Source: MED-G105 sp050331095 (GTDB lineage: Bacteria > Pseudomonadota > Alphaproteobacteria > Caulobacterales > Parvularculaceae). Taken from it: a stretch of DNA of 15,561 nt. Made by a program: the position numbers and the translations under genes. Below, piece after piece: positions 1-5,552 of the stretch. Position 1 is the first letter of the stretch. Each line of letters opens with the position of its first letter. The stretch is from NCBI GenBank assembly GCA_050331095.1, contig JBHJHE010000058.1, positions 1 through 15,561 on the forward strand, given 5' to 3'. The notes under the pieces are model-generated. The model was not told the origin of the DNA. It did no database searches and was given only the letters and a program-made list of their open reading frames with translations.

Positions 1-1
1 G

Positions 2-568
2 TTGGGCGCGGGCGGCGCGGCGGCCGGCGCCGCGGCGGGCGCCGTCCTCGGCGAAGTCATCGGCGCCCGGGCCGGCCGCGGCGCGGCGATCGGCGCGGCC
101 GTCGGCGCCGCCACGGGCGTCGGCATCGGCGCCTACCAGGATCGACAGGCCGCGAAACTGCGCGCCCGCCTCGCCTCAACGGGCGTTTCGGTCACGCGCG
201 ACGGCGACAACATCTTCCTCAACATGCCGTCCGACATCACGTTCGGCGTCGACCAGAGCGACATTCGCCCCGGTTTCTACGACACGCTGAACTCCGTCGC
301 GATCGTTCTGCAGGAGTTCGACAAGACGACGGTCAGCGTCTACGGCCACGCCGACGCGACGGGCTCTGACGGTTACAACCAGCAACTGTCCGAGCGGCGC
401 GCGGTTTCAGTCTCCCGCTATCTGGGCGGCCAGGGCGTCAATGGCGGCCGCCTGCGCGCGGTCGGCTTCGGCGAATCGCGCCCGATCGCGAGCAACGAAT
501 CCGAGTCGGGCCGCGCCGCGAACCGTCGCGTCGAGATCGTCATCGACCCGATCGACAGCGCTTTCTAA
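2..568 (+). CDS. OmpA-family outer-membrane/peptidoglycan-binding protein (5' partial)
   Basis: The frame is open at the left edge of the window, so the true start lies upstream and the TTG at position 2 is not a real start. The visible N-terminal part is a Gly/Ala-rich glycine zipper of GxxxG-like repeats (about residues 1-45), a membrane-inserting type often found in YiaD-like lipoproteins. From about residue 70 to 180 there is an OmpA C-terminal domain. Its signs are NMPSDITF, a VYGHADATGSDGYNQQLSERRA stretch carrying the Asp that contacts diaminopimelate, VGFGESRPIASN, and a final NRRVEI with the second ligand Arg. Such proteins anchor the outer membrane to peptidoglycan non-covalently. 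A lipoprotein signal would lie outside the window. It ends in a strong terminator, so it is the last gene of its transcript. The family is certain; the exact paralogue is not. Confidence 0.9.
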   Translation: MGAGGAAAGAAAGAVLGEVIGARAGRGAAIGAAVGAATGVGIGAYQDRQAAKLRARLASTGVSVTRDGDNIFLNMPSDITFGVDQSDIRPGFYDTLNSVAIVLQEFDKTTVSVYGHADATGSDGYNQQLSERRAVSVSRYLGGQGVNGGRLRAVGFGESRPIASNESESGRAANRRVEIVIDPIDSAF

Positions 569-594
569 AGCGCCCCCTGGAACCCCAGCGATCG

Positions 595-629
595 AGCCGT
601 CGACGGCAGGCCCGTCGGCGGCTTTTTTT
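595..629 (+). terminator. Rho-independent terminator after the OmpA-family gene
   Basis: A 12-bp stem (595-606 with 612-623, one T-G wobble) closes a 5-nt loop. It is followed by seven T residues at 623-629. It begins 27 bases after the OmpA-family stop codon and separates that gene from the EAL-domain gene. Confidence 0.85.
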
Positions 630-677
630 GGCGTTTCGGTTAACGGCCGACGCGGCCCTGCCCGGAGCCCTCGGCAT

Positions 678-705
678 TTGCCTTAATTCCCCGGCAACCT
701 AACGC
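678..705 (+). promoter_or_regulatory. Candidate promoter of the TipF-like gene, with an inverted repeat
   Basis: TTGCCT at 678-683 and TAACGC at 700-705 are 16 bases apart and could be -35/-10 elements for the gene at 733. The -35 half is part of a perfect inverted repeat, TTGCC-N10-GGCAA (678-697), which could be an operator. The -10 match is poor, so this is tentative. Confidence 0.3.
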
Positions 706-732
706 GCCTAGTCTTCCGTCGTAGGAGCGTTC

Positions 733-1920
733 GTGTGCGGCGACGCGTACGGACGGCGCTTTCGATCGGGACCAGGCATGATCAATCTGCGGCGACGTCG
801 AGGGCGGTACGGTTTCTCGTTGAATTTCGCTGCGGGCTTCGCCGGCGCGGTGTTCGTCGCGGTCGCGGTCGCCCAGCGTTTCGACGCCAACCTGTCGTTG
901 ATCTTCGGGCCCGCGCTCGTCGTGGCGCTCCTCCTTCACGCGCGCCTCGGTTTCGCGCTGTCGAGCGTCCAGGAGGAGCTTGAGGTCATGGACCGGCTGC
1001 TCGAACGCGCCGAGCCGAAAAGGGGCGCGAAACCGGCGGCGCGCGCCGCTCGCAATCCCGCCGCCGCGGATCCGAACGCGCCTTTGGCGCTCGCCGCTCC
1101 TGAGGGGGAAGCGGCTGATTTCGACGCGCTCATGCGGGTGCGCGAGGCGATCGTCGCCGAGCGGATCGATCTCTTCCTTCAGCCGATCGTCAGCCTGCCG
1201 CAACGCAAGACGCGTTACTATGAAGCCTTCTCGCGCCTGCGCGACGCCAACGGCCGCGTTATGCGTCCTGCGGAGTATCTCGAAGCCGCCGAGCGCACGA
1301 ACCGCATCGCGGTCATCGACGACATGATTTTGATGCGGTGCATTCAGGCGCTGCGCCGCCGTCGCGCCGCCGACCCGCGGCTCACCGTTTTTTGCAACCT
1401 TTCCCCGGCGTCGCTCTTCGACGAGGATTTCTACAATGATCTGACGGATTACCTCGAAGCCAACGCCGATCTGGCGGCGAGCCTCGTCTTCGAATTCACC
1501 TACCCCGCGATCGAAATGATGCACCCGAAAGCGAGCGAAAACCTCGAGCACATCGCCGAGCGCGGGTTCGCCTTTTCGGTCGACCATGTTCACAGCCTCG
1601 ATCTTGACTGGGAAGCTCTGCGCAGCCGCGGCTTCCGCTACGCCAAGGCGCCGGCGGAGATGCTCCTCGCCGCCAGCCGCGGCGCCGGCGCGTCGGCCGA
1701 GAAGCTCAGCTACTTCCGCAAGCGTCTCGCCGACGTCGGCGTTGATCTGATTGCGGAGAAAATCGAGCGGGAAAGCCAGATGCCGGACATCCTGTCGATC
1801 GGGCTCGATTTCGGCCAGGGCAATCTGTTCGGACCGGCGCGCGAGGCGAGCCACTATCTCGGCCAGGTCGCGAAGCCTGATAAAACGGCCCCCCGCGGAC
1901 GGTTGGCGCTGGCGTCCTAG
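733..1920 (+). CDS. tipF: TipF-like membrane protein with a degenerate EAL (c-di-GMP receptor) domain
   Basis: The architecture is two N-terminal transmembrane helices (about residues 30-48 and 54-76), a short acidic coiled coil (EELEVMDRLLERAE), a disordered linker, and an EAL domain (about 135-380). This matches Caulobacter TipF, a polar c-di-GMP-binding protein needed for flagellum placement. The EAL signature reads E164-A-F. Catalytic landmarks are lost: the usual TE metal-ligand pair reads TY, DDFGTG reads VDHVHS (283-288), and KID reads KAP. Phosphodiesterase activity is therefore unlikely and a binding/scaffold role likely. The late AEKIERE...DFGQGNLFG segment is retained. GTG 733 is chosen because AGGAG lies 5 bases before it; ATG 778 is the alternative and would still keep both helices. 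No flagellar gene is visible in the window. The tipF name is inferred from architecture and gene neighbourhood. Confidence 0.8.
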   Translation: MCGDAYGRRFRSGPGMINLRRRRGRYGFSLNFAAGFAGAVFVAVAVAQRFDANLSLIFGPALVVALLLHARLGFALSSVQEELEVMDRLLERAEPKRGAKPAARAARNPAAADPNAPLALAAPEGEAADFDALMRVREAIVAERIDLFLQPIVSLPQRKTRYYEAFSRLRDANGRVMRPAEYLEAAERTNRIAVIDDMILMRCIQALRRRRAADPRLTVFCNLSPASLFDEDFYNDLTDYLEANADLAASLVFEFTYPAIEMMHPKASENLEHIAERGFAFSVDHVHSLDLDWEALRSRGFRYAKAPAEMLLAASRGAGASAEKLSYFRKRLADVGVDLIAEKIERESQMPDILSIGLDFGQGNLFGPAREASHYLGQVAKPDKTAPRGRLALAS

Positions 1921-2099
1921 ACGAGGCGCAAGCGCGCGACGTCGCCGTTGCGACGAGAGCCCCGCGCACAGGGCGGACGCTGGATCGTCGCCATACCGCG
2001 CCAGTCGATGGGCGCCGCCGAGTGAGCCCGACGTTGCGCGGTCAGGGCCGGCCCGTCGGCGTCGGGCGTTGACGGCGCGCGGGGCTGCGCCGTAACGCG

Positions 2100-2957
2100 A
2101 TGGGCATGGGCGGGCTGGCGTTGATCGATGGACTGGGCGACGTCGCGGGCGACTACGACGCGCTTTTGTGCGACGCGTGGGGCGTCGTCCACAACGGCAG
2201 GCGCGTGTTCGACGGCGTCGCCGAGGCGCTGACGCGGTTTCGCGCCGAGCGCGGGCCCGTCGTCATCCTGACGAACGCGCCGAAGCCGTCGCGGGTGATC
2301 CCCGGGCAGCTTGACCGGCTCGGCCTGCCGCGCGGCGCCTACGATGCGGTGGTCACCTCCGGAGACGTCACGCGCGCGGCCATCGCCGAGCGCCTGCCCC
2401 AGCCCGCTTACGCGATCGGCTGGCGGTCCGACGAAGCGCTCTATGCGGGCCTCGACGTCCGGCTGACGCGCCTCGAGGAGGCTGGGTTCGTCGTCTGCAC
2501 GGGACTGGAGGAAGACGGGCCGCAGGATCCGGAGGCGTATCGCCCGCGTCTCGCCGAGGCGGCTGACCGCGGCCTGACGATGGTGTGCGCCAATCCGGAC
2601 ATCGTCGTGCGCTGGGGCGACAAGCTGTTGTGGTGCGCCGGCGCGCTCGCGCGCATTTACGAAGAGCTCGGCGGCGCCGTCGTCTACGCCGGCAAGCCCC
2701 ACGCGCCGATTTACGCCCTTGCTTTTGCGGCGCTTGAAGAGGCGGCCGGCGCGCCCGTGCCGCGCGACCGCGCGCTCGCGATCGGCGACGGCCTGCGGAC
2801 CGACATCGAAGGGGCGAACCGCGCCGGCGTCGACGCGGTCTTCATCGCCGGCGTCGGCGGGATCCACGATGGCGGGATCGACGCGGGGGCGATCGCCGCC
2901 GCCCTCGACGAGGCGGGCGTGCGCGCCCGCGCCGCGGCCACCGGGCTCGTCTGGTGA
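2100..2957 (+). CDS. HAD-superfamily class IIA hydrolase (TIGR01459/CECR5-like)
   Basis: A 285-residue phosphatase-type protein. Motif I is LLCDAWGVVHNG with nucleophile D25. The usual second Asp is Trp, as I recall for the TIGR01459 subfamily. Motif II is ILTNAPKPS. Motif III/IV is the AGKPHAPIY lysine region followed by AIGDGLRTDIEGANRAGVD, the Mg-binding Asp pair. Class IIA cap features lie between motifs II and III. These enzymes dephosphorylate small phosphorylated metabolites; the substrate is unknown. ATG 2100 is followed by an in-frame ATG at 2106 and neither has a clear ribosome-binding site. The stop overlaps the ribF GTG start by 4 bases (GTGA), implying translational coupling. The HAD-ribF pairing recurs in alphaproteobacteria and hints at a flavin or nucleotide housekeeping role, which is inference. 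Confidence 0.88.
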   Translation: MGMGGLALIDGLGDVAGDYDALLCDAWGVVHNGRRVFDGVAEALTRFRAERGPVVILTNAPKPSRVIPGQLDRLGLPRGAYDAVVTSGDVTRAAIAERLPQPAYAIGWRSDEALYAGLDVRLTRLEEAGFVVCTGLEEDGPQDPEAYRPRLAEAADRGLTMVCANPDIVVRWGDKLLWCAGALARIYEELGGAVVYAGKPHAPIYALAFAALEEAAGAPVPRDRALAIGDGLRTDIEGANRAGVDAVFIAGVGGIHDGGIDAGAIAAALDEAGVRARAAATGLVW

Positions 2958-3865
2958 GCGCGGCGCCCGTGCGCAGCGTTGCGGCGCGCGGCAATTTCGA
3001 CGGCGGCCATCGCGGCCACCAGCGCCTCATGGACGGCGCGGCGGCGCTCGCCTCGCGGCTTCGGGCCGCGCCGGGCGTCGTCACGTTCGAGCCGCATCCG
3101 CGGCGGTTCTTCCGACCGCAAGATCCGCCGTTCCTGATCGACGCGCCGGCCCGACGCGACGCGCTCCTGCGCGCGGCCGGGGCGGAGACGATTTTGACGC
3201 TGGCCTTCGACGCCGATCTCGCGCGGCTGTCGCCCGCAGCGTTCGTCTGCGACGTGCTGCGCGACCGATTGCGGCTTGCGGGCGTCGTCGCCGGCGCGGA
3301 TTTCCGCTTCGGTTTCGAGCGCCGCGGCGACGCGGCGGCGCTGAAAGCGCTTTGCGTCGAGGCCGGCCTCGACGCCGAACTCGTCGAGCCCCTGGCGGAC
3401 GCCGCCGCGCCCGGCGACAAGATCGGCTCAAGCGACGTGCGCGCGGCGCTCGCGGCCGGGGACATGGCGGGCGCGGCGGCGCTTCTTGGCCGCCCCTGGA
3501 TCGTCGACGGCGTCGTCGCCGAGGGCCAACGCCTCGGCCGCCAGCTTGGCTTTCCGACGGCGAACCTGACGCTCGGCGACGTCGTCGCGCCGCGCCACGG
3601 CGTTTACGCGGTGCTGGTGGATGTCGGCGACGTTGGCGAAGGTTTGCCGGGCGTCGCCAATTACGGCCGCCGGCCGACGGTGGGCGGCGATGAGCCGCTG
3701 CTCGAAGTCCACGTTCTCGACGGCGCGTTCGACCTCTACGGTCGGGCGATCGCGGTCAGGTTCGAGCGGTTTCTTCGGCCCGAGCGCAAGTTCGACGGTC
3801 TTGACGCCCTGAAGGCCCAGATCGCCGCTGACTGCGACGCCGCGCGCGCCGTCCTCACGGTTTAG
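2954..3865 (+). CDS. ribF: Bifunctional riboflavin kinase / FAD synthetase
   Basis: Converts riboflavin to FMN and then FAD in the cytoplasm. The N-terminal FMN adenylyltransferase module has GNFDGGHRGH (HxGH nucleotidyl-transfer motif, from residue 13), TFEPHPRRFF, VAGADFRFGF and a KIGSSDVR loop in place of the usual SSTxIR. The C-terminal kinase module has GFPTANL (Mg-ATP binding), GVANYGRRPTVGG, the LEVHVLD segment with the catalytic Glu, and a terminal LRPERKF...L..QI..D. The 303-residue length is normal, but only 12 residues precede GNFDG, about 15 fewer than usual, because the GTG start overlaps the HAD stop codon. The 3' end overlaps the tail of the convergent minus-strand gene by 4 bases (TTAG carries both stops), so there is no room for a terminator between them. 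Confidence 0.95.
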   Translation: MSAAPVRSVAARGNFDGGHRGHQRLMDGAAALASRLRAAPGVVTFEPHPRRFFRPQDPPFLIDAPARRDALLRAAGAETILTLAFDADLARLSPAAFVCDVLRDRLRLAGVVAGADFRFGFERRGDAAALKALCVEAGLDAELVEPLADAAAPGDKIGSSDVRAALAAGDMAGAAALLGRPWIVDGVVAEGQRLGRQLGFPTANLTLGDVVAPRHGVYAVLVDVGDVGEGLPGVANYGRRPTVGGDEPLLEVHVLDGAFDLYGRAIAVRFERFLRPERKFDGLDALKAQIAADCDAARAVLTV

Positions 3866-4215
3866 CGGTGCGCCTTGAAGAAGTGCTCGTAGTGGATCTC
3901 GTCGGCGGCGCGCCATTTCTCCTCGATCGTTCCGGCTGAGCGCGACGACGCGAGGGCCGGCCGCGCCGACGGCTCCGTCAACCGCTGCGCCTCGCTGTCC
4001 GGTCCTTTCGGGCCTTTGCGCTCGGGACGCGTTCCCTCCGGGCAGGCGCGGGCGTCGGCGATCAGTGTCGTCAAGGGGCCAGCGGCCCGCGGATCGTCGA
4101 GAACGACCGCCGCGCGGGGGTCGCTGACCGCGGCCGCCGCATCGGTCGCCGGGGCTTTATCGGTCGCGTCGGCCGCTGAAACACAGGCGAGCACGCTCGC
4201 AATGAGTTCGATCAT
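3862..4215 (-). CDS. Small exported protein of unknown function
   Basis: I do not recognise this family. The start at 4215 is chosen because a perfect AGGAGG lies 8 bases upstream (4229-4224 on the minus strand); an ATG at 4308 has no such site. The 117-residue product opens with a short hydrophobic segment, MIELIASVLACVSAADA, resembling a weak signal peptide without a basic n-region. An Ala/Asp-rich low-complexity stretch follows, then a conserved-looking core TLIADARACPEG, a Lys/Pro-rich linker, and a C-terminal amphipathic helix EEKWRAADEIHYEHFF. One Cys lies in the putative signal and one in the core. It converges on ribF with a 4-base overlap. It is divergent from the LysR regulator at 4525, with operator-like sites and a candidate small RNA between them, so regulation by that LysR is plausible. 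Confidence 0.65.
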   Translation of the reverse strand: MIELIASVLACVSAADATDKAPATDAAAAVSDPRAAVVLDDPRAAGPLTTLIADARACPEGTRPERKGPKGPDSEAQRLTEPSARPALASSRSAGTIEEKWRAADEIHYEHFFKAHR

Positions 4216-4223
4216 CCCGCAAT

Positions 4224-4229
4224 CCTCCT
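4224..4229 (-). promoter_or_regulatory. Strong Shine-Dalgarno site fixing the start of the small exported protein
   Basis: The minus strand reads AGGAGG, 8 bases before ATG 4215. A complementary CCTCCT lies further upstream in the probable leader (minus strand, 4290-4285), so the mRNA could fold to mask its own ribosome-binding site. Confidence 0.6.
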
Positions 4230-4306
4230 GCCGCGTCAGCGCGGCGGTTCCACTTCTCGTCGCCAGATTTACGCGACGGATATGAGGAGGCGATGGAATT
4301 AGTTCC

Positions 4307-4344
4307 AATCGATAATACGATTAGAACCGATAGAAAAAATCTAT
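4307..4344. promoter_or_regulatory. Operator-like cluster upstream of the small exported gene (ATAG-N7-CTAT and inverted repeat)
   Basis: ATAG-N7-CTAT at 4330-4344 has the half-site layout of the E. coli OxyR recognition element. Next to it is a perfect AATCG-N6-CGATT inverted repeat at 4307-4322. On the minus strand a TATTAT (4317-4312) could be a -10 element for the exported gene, putting the first site over its -35 region, where LysR-type activators often bind. A near copy of the first site lies at 4508-4522. Confidence 0.45.
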
Positions 4345-4359
4345 GAAAGCACGATCATG

Positions 4360-4390
4360 AAAAAGGACCGGTCGGGGCCCGACCGGTCCT
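4360..4390 (-). terminator. Strong Rho-independent terminator, minus strand
   Basis: A perfect 13-bp inverted repeat (4364-4376 with 4378-4390; in practice a 12-bp stem with a 3-nt loop) is followed on the minus strand by five T residues (A-run 4360-4364). On the plus strand no T-run follows, so it acts leftward. No protein-coding gene upstream on the minus strand needs it, which points to a short non-coding transcript. Confidence 0.75.
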
Positions 4391-4470
4391 AGGGTTTGGC
4401 GGAGTTCGGGGGGAGGAGTAAGCCTCCGCCGCAGGGTCGTCGTTAGTCGCGTGCTCTGAATGCCTTGCGC
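4360..4470 (-). ncRNA. Candidate small RNA with an anti-Shine-Dalgarno loop, divergent from the LysR gene
   Basis: Read on the minus strand, a roughly 110-nt transcript would start near 4470, downstream of a CATAAT -10-like element (4481-4476). It would contain a hairpin GGCGGAG/CTCCGCC (4430-4424 with 4404-4398) whose 19-nt loop displays CTCCTCCCCCC (4418-4408), and would end in the GC-rich hairpin plus five U at 4390-4360. C-rich CCUCCUCCC loops followed by an intrinsic terminator are a known design of alphaproteobacterial small RNAs that pair with ribosome-binding sites (for example the alpha-r14, cuckoo and CcsR groups). No -35 element is convincing and the 5' end is an estimate. The call rests on structure and the orphan terminator, not on sequence matching. 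Confidence 0.55.
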
Positions 4471-4494
4471 GATCGATTATGAGAAATATATAAT
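4465..4494 (+). promoter_or_regulatory. Promoter of the OxyR-like LysR gene
   Basis: TTGCGC (4465-4470), an 18-base spacer and a consensus TATAAT (4489-4494) place the start of transcription near 4501, about 24 bases before ATG 4525. The -10 lies inside an ATTAT-N9-ATAAT inverted repeat (4476-4494) that contains a T-N11-A LysR box, so autoregulation is likely. The same repeat supplies the minus-strand CATAAT of the candidate small RNA, so the two promoters overlap divergently. Confidence 0.6.
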
Positions 4495-4507
4495 GCGAGA
4501 TTATTTG

Positions 4508-4522
4508 ATAGGAAAAAATTAT
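4508..4522. promoter_or_regulatory. Second ATAG-N7-TTAT operator-like site, next to the LysR start codon
   Basis: ATAG-N7-TTAT with the same poly-A core as the site at 4330-4344 (GATAG, AAAAAAT, TAT). It lies between the predicted LysR transcription start and ATG 4525, where a bound protein would block the gene. It is also upstream of the candidate minus-strand small-RNA promoter, where it could activate. Confidence 0.4.
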
Positions 4523-4524
4523 CG

Positions 4525-5436
4525 ATGCGCCCCACGCTTCGCCAACTTCAGTACCTCGTCGCGGTTTGCGATCTCGGGAAGTTCGGCGAGGCGGCGCGCA
4601 AACTCCGCGTCAGCCAGCCCAGCCTCTCCGCGCAAATCGCCGACGTCGAGGCGACGCTCGGCGTGAAGCTGATCGAGCGCGGGCGGTCCGGCGCCGTGCC
4701 GACGCCGCTCGGAAAGGAGGTCGTAGAGCGCGCGCGGCGCGTTCTCCGCGACGTCGAGGACTTGAAGAGCGCCGCCCGGCGGGGCGGGAAAGACCTGGCG
4801 GGGCGGATTTCGCTCGGCGTCTTGCCGACCGTCGGCCCTTATCTCCTGCCTGGCGTCGTCCGCCGCCTCCACGCCGACTTTCCGTCTTTGCGGCTCACCG
4901 TGCGCGAAGAACGCAGCGTGGACCTTGATCTCCACCTCGCCGACGGCCGGTTCGACTGCGTCGTCTCGCGGCCCGACGACCACCCCGGCTCGCGCAGCCG
5001 CCCGATCTTTCGGGAGGATCTTTATGTCTGCGTCGCGCCGGAGGATCCGCTGGCCGCGTCGGCGGCGCCCGTTCTTCTCGGCGAGCTTGAGGGGCGCGAG
5101 ATGCTAAGCCTTGGCGAGGGGCACGGCCTGACGGCGGTCATCCGCCGCATCGCCGCCGAAGCCGGCGCCACAGTGAGCACCGAGTACGAGGGAACGAGCC
5201 TCGACGCGGTGCGGCAGACGGCGCTGATGGGCACGGGCGTCGCCGTCTTCCCGAGCCTTTACGCGCTGAGGGAGGCGTTGCGGGATCCGGAGATGCGCGT
5301 GCGCCGGATCGACCATCCGCTCGCCTTCCGGCGCATCGCCCTCGTGTGGCGCGAAACGTCGCCCCTCGGCGCCCAGTTCGAGACGATCGCCGCCGTTCTG
5401 GAGAACGAAGCGGCGTCATTGCTGGACCGACCGTAA
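4525..5436 (+). CDS. LysR-family regulator, OxyR-like but lacking the peroxidatic cysteine
   Basis: A 303-residue LysR-type regulator. The N-terminal winged helix-turn-helix is at about residues 4-62 (LRQLQYLVAVCDLGKFGEAA, VSQPSLSAQIADVEATLGVKLIER). A linker helix follows, then a two-lobed effector domain. The effector domain resembles OxyR: LGVLPTVGPYLLPGVVRRL, FDCVVSR, EDLYVCVAPEDPLA and LSLGEGHGLTAVIRRIA. In E. coli OxyR the segment DGHCLRDQ carries the peroxide-sensing Cys199. Here that position is Gly201, and the partner Cys208 region also has no Cys. The protein therefore probably does not sense peroxide by the classical disulfide. The start ATG 4525 has a modest AGGAA 11 bases upstream. 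Its promoter and operator-like sites are described separately. The likely targets are its own gene, the adjacent candidate small RNA and the exported-protein gene, by proximity only. Confidence 0.9.
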   Translation: MRPTLRQLQYLVAVCDLGKFGEAARKLRVSQPSLSAQIADVEATLGVKLIERGRSGAVPTPLGKEVVERARRVLRDVEDLKSAARRGGKDLAGRISLGVLPTVGPYLLPGVVRRLHADFPSLRLTVREERSVDLDLHLADGRFDCVVSRPDDHPGSRSRPIFREDLYVCVAPEDPLAASAAPVLLGELEGREMLSLGEGHGLTAVIRRIAAEAGATVSTEYEGTSLDAVRQTALMGTGVAVFPSLYALREALRDPEMRVRRIDHPLAFRRIALVWRETSPLGAQFETIAAVLENEAASLLDRP

Positions 5437-5493
5437 CCGCGGCGCCGCGCGCCCTATTCTCGCCAATTTCGCAGGGCCCATTAAATTGGGGAG

Positions 5494-5536
5494 AGGCGCG
5501 CGCCGCGCCTAAGGCATGCCGCGCAGCGCGCCTTTT
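5494..5536 (+). terminator. Possible terminator after the LysR gene
   Basis: An 8-bp stem (5494-5501 with 5526-5533) encloses a GC-rich 24-nt interior with further pairing and is followed by only four T residues (5533-5536). It ends just before the ribosome-binding site of the next gene, so it could also be a leader structure of that gene. Confidence 0.35.
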
Positions 5537-5552
5537 GTAAGGAGCGATGGCG

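Noticed and set aside
640..1854. 404-codon minus-strand open frame opposite the EAL gene
   Set aside because: Antisense to the EAL domain, Arg-rich, no start signals; the plus-strand protein has clear helices and a domain.
4216..4308. Longer start (4308) for the small exported protein
   Set aside because: The extra 31 residues are not signal-like, and a perfect ribosome-binding site marks the internal ATG at 4215.
4293..4346. 17-codon plus-strand frame after GAGGAGG
   Set aside because: The purine run is only 2 bases from the ATG, the frame overlaps the operator-like sites, and no gene follows closely downstream on the plus strand.
4357..4392. Tiny plus-strand frame MKKDRSGPDRS across the terminator hairpin, as a leader peptide
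   Set aside because: No ribosome-binding site, no run of one regulatory amino acid, and the T-run of the hairpin lies on the other strand, so attenuation of the LysR gene is not supported.
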